Assembly (NCBI GenBank): GCA_017506865.1
Contig: JAFCMP010000510.1
Location: 744,001-808,000, forward strand
From: Tribonema minus
Taxonomy: Eukaryota > Sar > Xanthophyceae > Tribonematales > Tribonemataceae
Length of the DNA stretch: 64,000 nucleotides
Direction of reading: 5' to 3'
Below the pieces are notes generated by a model. It did no database searches, was not told where the DNA came from, and was given only the letters and a program-made list of their open reading frames with translations. Below, one piece after another: positions 31,101 through 42,900 of the stretch; within the stretch, counting starts at the first letter, position 1; each line of letters opens with the position of its first letter. The translations under genes were made by a program, and so were the position numbers.

Positions 31101-31630
31101 CCTACCACTAACCCTACCCCCCAGCCCTGATCCTCACCGAACGCTTATTCCCCCCCGCCCCCCCCCCTGTCAGGGGCGTCACGCCCAACGCGGACACATA
31201 CACGGCGGCGCTCCGGGCGTGCGCGCGCGCCGGCGCCGTCGCGCCCGCCGCCGCGCTGCTGCGCCGCGGCCCCGAGGCGCCGCGGCTCGACCGCGCCGCG
31301 CTGCTGCGCGGTCTCGCCGCGCACGGCCACGCGGCGTGGGTGGCGCAGCTCCGCGCGGCGCTGGGAGATGAAGTTGAAGATGAAATTGAAGTTGAAGAGG
31401 TTGAGGTTGACACGCCGCGCGGCGGCGACGCGGGCCGGGGGCGCACGGTGGTGACGGCGGCGGCGGCGGCGGCGCGGAGCGGAAAGGGGGGGAGGTGCGC
31501 TGCGGCTGCGGCGGCGCCGCCGCCGCTACGCCGGCAGCGGATGGACGACTTTGACAACAGCGACGAGTGCATCGAACTGCTGCTCATGGCGCAGGTGCGG
31601 GGCGCAGACGGGGACGGCAGCACGAGATGA
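19975..31630 (+). CDS. P-class pentatricopeptide repeat (PPR) protein, organelle-targeted
   Basis: PPR proteins bind organellar RNA and act in processing, stability or translation. In-phase exons: 19975-20313, 21469-21567, 22097-22635, 23847-23942, 25224-25356, 26517-26594, 27699-27845, 28987-29201 and 31174-31630, giving 700 residues. The N-terminus is rich in Ser/Thr/Arg/Val with few acids, as in a transit peptide. PPR helix-A segments are plain: EIYKALITAVGNCGRWPE, TYAELISACARAGECDR, CFAALLAANTAAG, EYWRVIHACARAEQWRAA, IYNAVIAACATKAK, TYNSTISACGRCQRLKDAM, MLAALDACAKAGD, AYNCMVHAHAAAG and TYTAALRACARAG. A Gly/Arg-rich insert fills much of exon 3. The C-terminus has an acidic stretch (about EVEDEIEVEEVEVD) and a short basic tail. 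No SMR, E or DYW domain was seen. The exact start is less certain, since an intron inside exon 1 near 20237 is possible. Confidence 0.88.
21310..21960 (+). repeat. Echoes around PPR exons 2 and 3
   Basis: A head echo of exon 21469-21567 lies upstream at 21314-21338 (CGCAG then VELAQN). Tail echoes of the same exon (GGAAGTTCAG|GTAGGCC) lie downstream at 21708-21725 and 21818-21835. A head echo of exon 22097 (CGCAG|GCGCTGCTCCGTAGCCCC) is at 21943-21970. Confidence 0.75.
22683..23080 (+). repeat. Tail echo of PPR exon 3 followed by a GAGCGCTGCTG minisatellite
   Basis: 22687-22735 repeats the exon end (coding LISACARAGECD plus GTGAGC donor). From 22740 to about 23075 the sequence is a degenerate array of 12-15 bp units, GAGCGCTG(C/A)TGCxxC. 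It reads through as an Ala/Ser-rich frame, but this is intronic repeat, not protein. Confidence 0.75.
23255..23535 (+). repeat. Head echoes of PPR exon 23847-23942
   Basis: Degraded copies of the exon 5' part lie near 23260-23300 and 23487-23530, upstream of the exon. Its tail (AACACGGCTGC(A)GGGCAG|GT) is echoed downstream at 24346-24366 and 24668-24692. Confidence 0.55.
23630..23756 (+). repeat. Dispersed repeat A, copy 2
   Basis: Near full-length copy of the repeat described at 2015-2135, same strand as the PPR gene, in the intron before exon 23847. Confidence 0.85.
24280..24655. repeat. Cluster of telomere-like TTAGGG / CCCTAA runs
   Basis: TTAGGG repeats at 24283-24335, CCCTAA repeats at 24483-24513, then both orientations at 24596-24650 with a short inverted arrangement. 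Degenerate variants such as TTAGATTAGGG are mixed in. The cluster is inside a PPR intron, so it is interstitial, not a chromosome end. Confidence 0.85.
25018..25150 (+). repeat. Head echo of PPR exon 25224-25356 and a CTG tract
   Basis: 25021-25083 repeats the start of the exon with a CTGCAG acceptor (coding GRSLLLKMPQRGLRPTV) and then collapses into a (CTG)n tract. Tail echoes of the same exon (CTGCTGAGG|GTGAGCGCTGCTG) lie downstream at 25500-25530 and 25632-25655. Confidence 0.8.
26190..26385 (+). repeat. Echo of PPR exon 26517 interrupted by dispersed repeat A, copy 3
   Basis: 26235-26268 is a head echo of exon 26517-26594 (coding GVPTDVRVYI), ending in a short AT run. Repeat A (26278-26385, 5' truncated) follows at once, so the element appears to have landed in an already duplicated exon fragment. 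Another partial echo of the exon is at 26650-26768. Confidence 0.7.
27430..27615 (+). repeat. Head echoes of PPR exon 27699-27845
   Basis: Copies of the exon start (TTCGGCAG then CDEALALLKEMKA) occur at about 27450-27475 and 27562-27610. The nearer copy matches over a longer stretch. Tail echoes of the same exon lie downstream around 28070-28115 and 28230-28300. Confidence 0.8.
28700..28960 (+). repeat. Head echoes of PPR exon 28987-29201
   Basis: Two copies of the exon start, each after CCTGCAGG(G) (coding GVELNNITMLAAL and on to NACAKAGDAAGA in the first), lie at 28708-28787 and 28878-28925, upstream of the true exon. Confidence 0.85.
29310..30020 (+). repeat. Tail echoes of PPR exon 28987-29201
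   Basis: Five or so copies of the exon end (coding SAWLARMRQR, then GTGAGCGCTGCC) lie near 29315-29372, 29440-29550, 29605-29690, 29785-29845 and 29975-30025. The second copy is the longest, with the AHNCVVHAHAAAGSAWDDV part. All keep the donor. Confidence 0.85.
30610..31040 (+). repeat. Head echoes of the last PPR exon (31174-31630)
   Basis: Copies of CAGGGGCGTCA-GCCCAACG-GGACAC lie at 30609-30630 (degraded), 30868-30945 (long, coding NADTYTAALRACARAGA) and 31008-31038. CCTAACCCTA runs and C runs sit between them. Confidence 0.8.
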
Positions 31631-33954
31631 AGCAGCAGTTGAGGATGAAGCAGCACAACTTCAACATACCGTGACGCCGCCTCCTCTCGAGGCAACGGCG
31701 AAGCAACGGTCGGCTTGTGTGCCGGCGTCACTCCTCGGCGGGATTCGACGCCGTGGGCCAGCGCGGATGCTGCAGTTGAAGTTGAAGTTGAAGTAACCAT
31801 TCAGCAGCAGGCGCGCGCCGCCGCGGCCCCGCCGTGCGGCGCCAGTGCTTGCGCAGCAGTTGAAGTAAAAGTACGGCACGCTGCACAGCCGCCGCGGTCC
31901 GTACAGAACGCTGCTGAGGCTCAAGCGCTGCGAGCCGGCGGGCACTTCAACTTGGACTCTACCCGCTGTTCAACTTTGCGTTTGTCCGCAGCGAGGCGTG
32001 CACCGGACGGGTGCGTCTTGCTGCTGGTGATCCCACCACTGCGTGCTGCGCGCACTGCGCGCGCTGCAGCAAGGGCTGAGATTGAGGCTAGTGTTTGGGT
32101 TAGGGCTGGGCAAGCTGTCACGCGTTGCGTGTGGCCACCTTCTGCTCGAGGCTCAGAGGCTCCATCGACATAGAAGCTAGCGGTTGAGCTCCTGCCTGGT
32201 TGGCGACTTCAACAGTTCGCGGCCCGCTGCAACTTCAAGCGGCTGCCCGCCCGGTGCAGAAGCGCGTCACGCAAACAGACCTCTGCCTGTCCAAACCCCA
32301 CATGCCGGGTGTCGTTGCGGTTTCACCATAGCGCTGGTGCTCTCCAAAGGCAACTCTATGCAAGCGGCCAGGGTTTCTTCAGGCCATCCCTGTAGATACG
32401 CATCAAGCGAAGTGTGCTAGCTCAGGGCTAGTGCTGAGAGGGTGGAACAATGGCGTAAAGTGCAACAGGCAATCGCTGCATGTCAAGGCATGCAGGCAAG
32501 GCCACGGAGATGGCGCGCGAGGCCAATGGTTCACAAGCAGTTCGAGGAGCAAATGGGCTCGGCGGCAGCAGCAGTTGGGCTCGGCGGCAGCAGCAGTGGG
32601 GCACTCTATAAAAAGGGTGCGCAAATAGTATTCAGCAGCACCCACTTGAAAAGTTTATGATGCAGGCCCTGCAATTTTAAGAGGGTGGGCATCAGTGCTG
32701 GGGTTAGGGTTAGGGCTAGGTTGAGCTGGTCTAGCCCAGAAAGCGCCCCCTTGGTCATCTATGGTGAGATGCACTTTCAATTTTATGCTGCAATCAATTG
32801 GATTTTGCTTTGTGCGCCGCTGCATCGACTGCTGCACGATGATTGCCAAGTCATGCTTCTACTGTTGTCGTTTCTTGACCCTTTTTGCAAAGATGTCTGT
32901 CGTGTATGCCGCAAATTTGCGTTGCTCTGCTTTGCAGCTGAACGTGTGGCTGCGCGTTCAAGCTCATTTCGGATGCATCGCCATGCTAAAAAAATATGGC
33001 CACTTTTTTTGGTCCAAAGACATGTTTGACCCGTGTGGCAGGCATGCAAGACAGTCAACAATTGCATGAATCCGCACCTCTGTCAGCATTCGGCCTCTGT
33101 TGCTCAGAATCCACCCGCCCAAGCTCAAAAGCCCAACTTCAACCCTAGCATTAGGGTGCACAGCAACCATATGCGGCGGCGGCAACGACTGCGAACTACC
33201 ACTCACTCAACAACATCGCTTCAACGAAGTACCTTGAGACATTTTCAAGTTTTCGCAAGACACATGAAGATTTCTGGTCTGCCATCTACTATCAGGCCTT
33301 TTTTACGCCATCAGCAAAAATCAGCAATGCATACCTCACTGATGAAAGAGCAATTCTCAGTGCTGAGCTGATTGTCAACGGCATAAAGCGCCGGTGAAAT
33401 GTTGCATCTCGCCTGCAAAGCGAGCCTTGCATCGCGTGCTGTCGCGCTCTCATGGCAACGCACCGGCACAACGGCAGTCGCTTGGGGGCCGCGTCAAATA
33501 TCATGTGCAACAAGGCAGGGGCAGCAAGCAGCCAGCGCTTGCAAACGATGCACGGCGGGCGGCATGAGATCACAGACACAGCAGGAGCATCCCGCCCGCG
33601 CAGTAGAGCCAAAACGACACGTCTTGGTTATCACGGCCGGAGCTGAATCACCATTGCAGCGGCCGTTGCCGCTTCCCCCTGTCGCGTATGGTCCATGCTG
33701 GCGTGTCTTTGGAACCTCGTTAGTGTGGCCGTCTGCCATCTGGCGGCGTCTGCATCGACTTCACACGCCACGACCCCCCCAATTCAGCGGGACGCGGCGC
33801 ACGGTAGCATCCAGCGGGGCAGGGAAAAACTGCGCAACGGAGAGCTCAGAGAACTTCGACACTCGCCGCGTGACGTGACGGTTGTTGCTGCCGCTGCTGA
33901 GCACTGCGACGTCTGGAAGTGTGGTGCAGTTGGGCATCACCATCGGGCACGCGC
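31631..33954. other. Intergenic spacer between convergent PPR and RSL1D1-like genes
   Basis: No supported gene. It holds TTGAAGTTGAAGTTGAAGT at 31773-31796, a 27-bp direct repeat (GGGCTCGGCGGCAGCAGCAG) at 32552-32600 and TTAGGG words near 32700. A 152-residue Ala-rich open frame at 31715-32173 looks compositional. Confidence 0.55.
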
Positions 33955-36900
33955 TCACGCCTTGGCGCGCTTTCGCGTCGCGCCCGCCGGCGCGGCGGCG
34001 GCGCCGCCACTCGGAGCGGCAGCAGCGCTTGCGCCGCTGCCGTCGGTCTTCGCCTTCTTGGCGCCGCCTTTCTTCACCGGCTTGTCTTCCGCCGCAGCGG
34101 GGGCGGCGGCGGCGGCAGCAGCGGGCTTGGCCTTGCCCTTGGCGGCCTTGGCAGTTGCCGCCGGGGCTGCGGCCTTTGCTGCGGGGGGTTCGGCAGCGCC
34201 GCTGTCCGCTGCTGCCGCGGCGCCATCTGCCTTGCCCCGCGCCGTCTTGGCCTTCTTCTTTGCGCCCTCCGCGGGCGCGGCTGCTGCCGCCGCCGCCGCC
34301 GCCGCAGCGTCTACCGCGCGACCGCGCTTCTTAGCGGCCTTGGCGGGCTCGTCTGGCTTCGCGACTGCGGCCGCTGCCGGTGCCGCCGCCGCGTCAGCAG
34401 CAGCGGCGGCGGCGGCCGGCGCCGCCTTGCCTCCTGCAGCTGCCCCTGCTTTGCCGCCCTTCTTCGCCTTGCCGCCACCGCTGGGCGCCTGCACTTCCGC
34501 AGCTGGCGCAGCCGCTGCCGCCGCTGGCGCAGCGCCACCCCCCTTCTTGCCCGCTTTCTTGCCTCCCCCCTCAGCCGCAGCGGCTGGCGCTGCTGCCACA
34601 ACAGCTGGCGCAGCCGCTGCTGGCGCCTGCGCGGCGCTACCCTTCTTGCCCCCTTTCTTGCCCCCTTTCTCAGCCGCAGCAACTGGCGCTGCTGCTGCCA
34701 CAGCCGGTGCAGCCGCTGCTGGCGCCTGCGCGGCGCCACCCCCCTTCTTGCCCGCTTTCTTACTCCCCCCCTCAGTCACCGCCGCTGGCGCTGCCGCCGC
34801 CGCGTCCGCAGCTGGAGCAGCCGCTGCTGAAGCCTGCGCGGCGCCGCCCCCCTTCTTGCCCCCTTTCTTGCCCCCCGCCTTGGCTGCTGCCACCGCCGGC
34901 GCCGCTGCCTCAGCCGGCGCCGCTGCTGCCGCTGCAGGCGCCTGCGCGGCGCCGCCCCCCTTCTTGCCCCCTTTCTTCCCCCCCACCTTGGCCGCTGCCG
35001 CCGCCGCCGCTGCTGCCGCCGGCGCCGCTGCCTCCACAGCCGGCACAGGCGCCGACGCGACTGCCCCCTGCTTACCGGCGGCCTTGGCTTTCCCCACCTT
35101 CTTCTCCGCGCCAGTCGCCGCCGCCGCCGCCGGCGCCGCCGCACCCCCCTGAGGGCCGCCCTTCCCCCCCCCCTTTTTCCCCTTCCCCTTCTGAGCAGCC
35201 GCTGCCGGCGCCGGTGCCGCCGGCGCGCTGCCGCCGCTGTTGGTCTTCTGCTTCTTCGCGGCCGGCTTGGCGGGGGTCGCTTCGACCTCGCCCTCGGAAC
35301 CGTCCTCAGAACCTTCCTCGGAAGCGTCTTCAGCGCCGTTCTTCGCGCGCTTGCGCTTAGGCGCGGGGAGCTGCTTCTGCTTTCCGGTCACGTTGCGCAG
35401 GTTCAGGTCCTTGTCCTGCAGCGGTAGCGGGTAGCGCAGCACATGGTGTTGTGTCAGTCGCTGCGCACTGCAATGCATTTGGCCTCAGGCTTAGGTTAGC
35501 GATGGCGCCTAATGTATTCAGTCTAGTGGTTTACGGTGCATCAGCAATCCCCCTGACGTCACGCAATTGTCCTGCAGGGGTAGCGGGTAGCGTAACACAT
35601 GGTGTTGTGTCAGTCGCTGCGCGCTGCAAGGCAGTAAGAACCTTGGGCTTAGGGTTAGGGTTGGGCTTAACCTTCAGGTTTGGGTCATTTGGCGGGCTGC
35701 GACTGGCAACGTGGCTCAACGCATGACAACGGTGATCACGACAGCCGGTGTGACAACGGGTTCTGTTCTTGTTGCGGGGGGGGGGGGGGGGGGGGGGTAA
35801 GTGTGGGATCAGGTGTTTGTTCGTACTGCGGGGGGAGGGGAGAGGGGGGGGGGCGGGTGATAGCACACAGACCGGATCCTCTACATACTGCACTTGCATG
35901 CAGATTATGGTGCTTGGAGTTTCCTTGTTCACTTTCAACGTGCCGTATGCAGCATTGCACTGCAACGTGACTGCGTCATTTGAAAGCCTGACCCTTGTTC
36001 TAGCCCTAATCCTAACCGTAACCCTGCTGCGCAGGCCTGAGTTGAGTGGGGGCTGCCCCAATAGCAGAATTGGAAGATAGAAGCACATTGTTGAGCTGAA
36101 AGCGTGCCGCACGTGGTGTGCGCAGTGCTCACCGGTGACTACGTCTTGCGTTGCGCCGGAGCACTGACCTAGGCTGAGCTTATGTAGATGCTGGAAGCAT
36201 GTTATTAAGCGCAGTGCTACACCGTGACCGCATCTGAAGTGGCGCCGGAACACAGACCTTGGCTGAGCTGATGTGGATGATAGAAGATGGTTGTTAGCTC
36301 GCAGTGCTCAATTATAACCAGAGCTGAAGTTGTGCTGGAGCACAGACCTTGGCTGACCTGATGTGGATGATAGAAGCATGTTGTTAAGGGCGCAGTGCTC
36401 AATTGTGACCGCGCTTGAAGCTGCGCCGGAGCACAGACCTTGGCTGAGCTGACGTGGATGATAGAAGCATGTCGTTAAGGGCGCAGTGCTCAATTGTGAC
36501 CGCAGCTGAAGTCCCGTCAGAACAATGTCAACGGCCAATGTAGCCGCACATGACACCCCAAGTACTATGCATTATAGAAGTACTGCTGTTAGGACAGTTG
36601 AAGTTTTTGTTCTTCTTGTGAGCGTTCAGTTCCGCAGCAATTCCAAGAGCACGGATAACACAGTTGCGGGCCAGTTTTGTTCAAGGCATGTTGTTGAGCA
36701 TGACGTGCCTTAGGGTTAGGGTTAGAACTAGGCCAACCCCAGTTCAAACCCTATTTCTAGAATTTACCCTAAAGGTGCCTTAGCCTTAGGGCGTGCCTTA
36801 GCCTTGGGGTTAGGGTTAAGTGCAGGTATTAGGCCAACCCGAATTCTGCTTGATTTCTAACCCTAACCGTAAACCGCATTCAAGTCGCCGCGATGCACTC

Positions 36901-39900
36901 ACCAGGGCTTGGCTGATGTAGATGGGCAGGGACATCCTAACTCTAACCCTAACCCTAGCCCCTAACCTACCCTACCTACCCATACCTCAACCGATACCGC
37001 ATTTACGGCGATGCACTCACCAGGGCTTGGCTGATGTAGATGGGCAGGGACATGCCGCTGAGGCCGCGGATGTTGATGCTCTGCACGCACACAGGGCAAA
37101 CGAAGCAGTCAGTATTGTTATCACATCATGTTGAAGTATGAGTTGGAGTGAGAAATGATGGCATAGAGATGGGCAGCGATATGCCACTGAGGCCGCGGAT
37201 GTTGATGCTCTGCATGCGTGAAGGGCAAATGAAGCACGTCAGTATGTATACATGTGTGTGTGTGCGTGTATACCTTTCTTGTCTCTCGAAGCTGAGGCCA
37301 CGGATGTGCACGCAGAGAGGGCAGCCGAGGCAGGTCAGTATACGTGCGTAAGTGTAGTTGGTTGGGATGACTGGTGTCACATCATGTTGAAGTATGAGTT
37401 GAAGTGAGAAATGATGGCGTAGAGGCGGGCAGGGACATGCCGCTGAGGCCGCGCATGTCGATGCTTTGCATGCACACAGCGCGAATCAAGCAGCATGTGA
37501 GCAGGTATACTTCTTCTTCAGAGTGAACTTCATCAGAATATACCTTGCAGTACGTGTGATCGTGGACACCTCGAAGCTCACTTCAGAGCATGAAGACTTC
37601 GAGATAGTGACAGCTTCGAGCGTTTGTTCGGGCGGAAAACGTCAGCGCTCCGCGCTAACCCAGACCGCAGGGTTGACGGCAGTGACTGGCAGTAATTTCG
37701 AGCGTCGGCGACGCCGGCGGTACCCTCGGTGGCAGCGCTCAGGAAAAAAATACATGGACAGCATCATGCGGTTGAGCATCCGCTTTCAACTACGTCAACG
37801 CTCCGCACGCTTCGGTGTTGCCCTATCTCTGGCCTTAACCCTAACCTTAACATCAGCGCCCTGAATTCTTCACCTTGAACCTTGTGCTGAGCCTGCTCCG
37901 TTTGAGAGCGCAAGCGCTGCCGCTAAAGTTCAACTTAAGTGGCTGGCCTGTAACATGAGCATTCGCTTGCAAGTTCGCCAGGGCTCCGTGTGCTGTAACC
38001 CTCACCTCAAACCGGCCCTGCTTTGAAGCGCAAGTGCTGCCGCTGAAGTTCAAGTTCAACATGAGTGACGCACCTGTATGTTGTCCCACTTGCCGGGGAT
38101 CACAGCCGCCGCCCCTGCCACGCCTGCACACACGCAAGAGATTTAACTCGAAGTGAGACTTTGCGCTCGACGTGACGAGTTTGCATCATGGTTGGACGCA
38201 AGAGCGAGCACGCGGAGAGTGCTGCAGCAGCGGCATGCGCGAACCGTCGAAGTCGAAGGTGAAGGTGACAAGCGGTAGCTGGTGCAATGGGAGTTTTAGA
38301 CTTGAAGTAAGACTTCAACTTGAAATTTGCTCTTGCGCCCCGTGCGCATCGGGCGCACGCAGGGAAAAATAGCTGTTGCGAGAGCTTAGCTGGGCGCCTT
38401 TGCGCGGCGCAGCTGGGTATTTGATTTCCGATATCTTCTCAAGCACGTGCTCAGTGCCTACACATTTAAAAAAACTAACCTTTTAAGACTCTGAGACCCT
38501 ATAATTTGACCCTGACTCTAACCCTAGACATACACATGGTGATTCGCACCGTACGCCAATTGGTGAATTGATTTCAGTGCTGCTGACCCACGCCCTGCAT
38601 GGCATCTGTTGCCGACTGGCGGATACCAATTGGCAAAGTTGAATGAATGAAGCAAGTTGAATGAATGAAACAAGTTGAATGAATGAATCAACTTGAATGA
38701 ATGAATTGACGGGACAGCGCAGAGTGACGCTGAGTGCTGCTGTCTAGGTAGGTCAGCGAATGAAGGTGACCAATTTGCATTTTTGGCAAGAAGCATTCGC
38801 AAATGCATTTACCATGCATTTGTGATTCATCTTGCTGTATTTCTCGTACACCGCTCTGGTGCAATGTTGTAAACCACAACGCATGTGCACGATTGCTTCA
38901 AATGGTGTCAAAAAAGATGCATCTTGACTTTTCACCTGGATTTTCCCGACACCATGTTTGCCTACAGATGCACGCATTCATGGTCGTAGACATGCTGATT
39001 CACCCTGCATGGCATTGAGTTCGTCTGTACTGTCTACACTCAGTTGTGGTCACGGCTGGGTACGAATTGGCAAAGTTGAAGTTCATTTTTTCAGGAACAG
39101 TGCAGAGCGACGCCGACCGAGTGCTGCTGACTGGACCACGTCTGTGCTGAGCGCTGCTGACTCACCCTGCATGACGTCAATTTCATCTGTACAGTCTACG
39201 CTCAGTTGTGGTCGCGGCGGATACCAATTTGGAAAGTTAAAGTTGAAGTTCTCATGACTGCAGAGCGAGGCGGACCAAGCGTTGCGGACTGGAGCTCAGT
39301 GCTGAGCGCTGCTGACTCACTTTGCACGACGATGAGTTCATCAGCAAGTCTACGCTCAATTGTGGTCACGGCGGACACCAATCGGTGAAGTTGAAGTTGA
39401 CATTGAACTTTTCAGGGACAGTGCAGAGCGATGCAGACCAAGCGCCGCGGACTGGAGCTCAGTGCTGCGCGCTGCTGACTCACCCTGCATGACGTTTAAT
39501 TCATCTGTATGGTCTACGCTCAATTCTGGACACGGCGGGGTACCAATTGGCAAAGTTCAAAGTAAAGTTTTCTCAGTGCTGAGCGCTGCTGACTCACCCT
39601 GCATGACGTCGAGTTCGTCTGTACAGTCTACGCTAAGTTGTGGTCGCCAATCGGTGAAGTTGAAGTTGAAACAAGGTGACATTGAAGTTAAAGTTGAACT
39701 CACCCTGCATGACGTTGGCCGCAATGTCCGCGGCGGACATGTTGGTGTTGCCAACCTTGACGCCCAGGCAGCTGCGCCGCGGCAAGAGGCAAGAGAGCGG
39801 GAATCGTGAGACGCGTTCACTTCACGAGTTGAAGATGCACAACCACATTGTTGAAGTGTTGTCACGGTCGCAGAGGTCTGCGGCGCATTGATTGCGGTTC

Positions 39901-42900
39901 GCACTCACGCACTGCTGCCGCCGCCGCGCGCATGCTTGCGAACACCAAGTGCATTCAATGCATACGTTACAGAGATGTGGTTCTTGCAGTCTACATGCTT
40001 CAGCAAGGAGCAAGACGAGTGACTCACTCTGCGCGGATGATGCGCAGGAAAACTCTGATAGCGGTGCCGCCACCGCACACAGGCATCAGTATACGCGACA
40101 TGTACATGTGACATAGAGGTATACTTCTGAGTATGCAGGTATTGCTTATTAATGGATATGTTCTTTTAAAAAAGCAAAAATGGATACACTTATGTTCTTC
40201 AAAAAAAAGCAACACTTCCACAGTGCTTTAAGAAGCGTGCTTCCAATTAAGCCACACGCCCACTTCCTGCGGTCGCGTGCCACCGCGCGCATACATCAAA
40301 CCAGTACTTCGGCGTATGTAACATTCACTAACACATATAATAAAACAACATGTGAATACAATATAGAAGTATATATATGAAGTATACCCACTTTTCCCGG
40401 TTCATGCGCAGGAAGGTGTTGTCGCGCGCTGCCGCGACCGCGCGCGGCAGCGCCGACGGCTTAGAACTACAACACCTACAAATTCATAGATAACATATCC
40501 AGATGTATATAAATATATACTTCGGAAGTATATGTACTCACTTTTCGCGATTCATGCGCAAAAAGGTGTTGTCGCGCGCCGCCGCGACCGCGCGCAGACA
40601 TCAAACCAACACCTCAGAACTATAGCACCTACAAATCCGTAAATCACATATCCAGATGTGTACATGTACATATACATACTCACTCTCCGCGGTTCATGCG
40701 CAGGAAGGTGTTGTCGCGCGCCGCCGCGACCGCGCGCGGCAGCGCTGGCAGCATTGAATTTTTACTTCAGTCATGTGATGTACAACCACAGATAATTTGA
40801 TGTATAATGCATACAAATGTACCATGTCCTGTCATATGTGTACTCATATGTGTACTTTTTATTAATCCTCGCTCAGGGCGCAAAAGAGCCCAGATGAATG
40901 GCATCTAAATCGAAGCTTGCTGTACGGAATCTTGTGTACTTTTCAACAACAAGAATACTGTCAGGTACTCACTTTCCGCGGTTCATGCGCAGAAAGGTGT
41001 TGTCGCGCGCCGCCGCGACCGCACGCGGCAGCGCCGACAGCTTGGCCACCTTGACGGCGCTGGGCAGCCTGTTCTTGGCAATGAAGGGCTTGCCGAGGAC
41101 CTCCGTCATGAAGTCCGTGATCCTGTGGCATGGGTGCGCACGCGATGGCGAGAGATGCGTGTGAGCACGCGCGAACATCAAGCACGTGCTGTAACGGACA
41201 GGCGTACAATCAGGGATGTCCGGTAGATGGGAAACTTTGGCGATGAAGGGCTTGCCGAGAACCTCCGTCGCCAAGTCCGTGACCCTGCAAGGCAGTCGTG
41301 AGGGATGCATGCGAGCACGCGCTAAAATCAAACACGCATCGTAACAGACGGGTGAGAAGCGCAGCGCCTCTGAGTGAAAATCAAAAAAAAAAAGGGGTCG
41401 GGTGAATGGGAAATGGAACCGAATTAAAAGATCGTAGAGCTCTAGGTGACAAAGGATGGTTAGCCACAAGTGCCTTCCACCACCAATAATCGTGGTCGCC
41501 GCTGCTGCAGTCATTGGCCACGCGGTCAAACAGTGCCATCATATCCACAGTGGTCAAAAGACTTCTGTGTGCAAGCTTTTTAAATCTTGGCGATGAAGGT
41601 CGTCCGCCATGAAATCCGTGATCCTGCAAAACTCGCGCGCGTGCGCGATGCGCAAGCAAAGCACGTGCCGTAACAGACGGGTGAGAGGCGCAGCGCCACT
41701 GAGTGGAAATCGGGGGTTGAGGGTCAGGTACATGACTAAATTGGCTGAATACAATCCCATAAAATCCGAGGACCTCCGTCGTGAAGTCCGGGATCCTGTG
41801 CAACGCGTGCGCGTAGATTGCGAGAGGACAGAGGTGGGGCTAGGGTCTGCGAGCATGTGCATACAGTATCTGTATTCGCCTAGCCATAGCCCTAACCCTA
41901 ACGCGCACCCATCCAAGCACGCCGTCGTGCACAGGACCTTCACAGCATTTATATTATTAGCACAGCATTTATATGCATGGCGCACGCACAAGAAGCTGTG
42001 CTCCGCCAGCAGCTCGTGCTTGTCCCTGACCTGCTGCGCAGCACTCGCGAGACGTGTGATGGTGGCGAGTCAAACATTCAACTTCAACTGATGAACTTCG
42101 ACCAAGTGAACAACTTTCATTGCGACACAGGGATCGAACTGCGTCAGGAGCTCGCGCTTGTCCTTAAACTCGCGTGCAGCACTCGCGCGACATGAACTTC
42201 AAGTCCTCTGAATAAACGGCAACTTGAAGTTCGCGCACCTGCCGCCGCGCCCGCAACGTGAACCACAAGGCAGTAGACGCGAAATATGAAGAGAGGCAGG
42301 GTTACAACTTCAAGTGACGCACCTGTCATCACAAGACAAAGGGGTCGTGCTGCGCAAGCAACTCGCACTTGTCCTTGACTGCGTGCACTCGCACGACGTG
42401 AAGTTCAATTCAACTTCAAGTGACGCACCTGTCATCACAGGCAAAGAGGTCTTGCTGCGCCAGCAGCTCGCGCTTGTCCTTAACTGCGCATACTCACGCA
42501 ATTCAAATTTCAAGTTTTATAACTTCAACTATTTAAAAAAAAAAAATTCTAAGTGACGCACCTGTCATCACAGACAAAGAGGTCGTGCTGCGCCAGCAGC
42601 TCGCGCTTGTCCTTGAATTGCACGTACTCTTTCTTGACCTGCGTCAGCGTCAGGACCTGCAATGCGCGCGCGCAATTCAAGAGTTAGGGTTAGGGTTTGA
42701 CGGTGGACGTCCGTTGCGTGTGGTTTAGGGTTGGGGTTAGGGTCGTTGATAGCGTCAGGACCTGCAATGCGCACGCGCAATTCAAGGGTAAGTATCAACT
42801 TCAGACGCTTGATGCGTGGCGAGATGACGTCCGTCGAATGCACAGGTACCACTGTGGTTCAGGATTAGCGTCTGGGCAGTTTATAGAAGTAGCGTGTAGG

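Noticed and set aside
31114..31800. 228-codon - strand frame over the last PPR exon
   Set aside because: It is a shadow of the + strand exon, which ends in TGA at 31628-31630 and continues the PPR pattern.
33695..35152. 485-codon Ala/Pro-rich open frame on the + strand
   Set aside because: It is antisense to the Lys/Ala/Gly tail of the RSL1D1-like gene, which joins in phase to a clear L1 domain. GCC/GCT composition keeps the other strand open.
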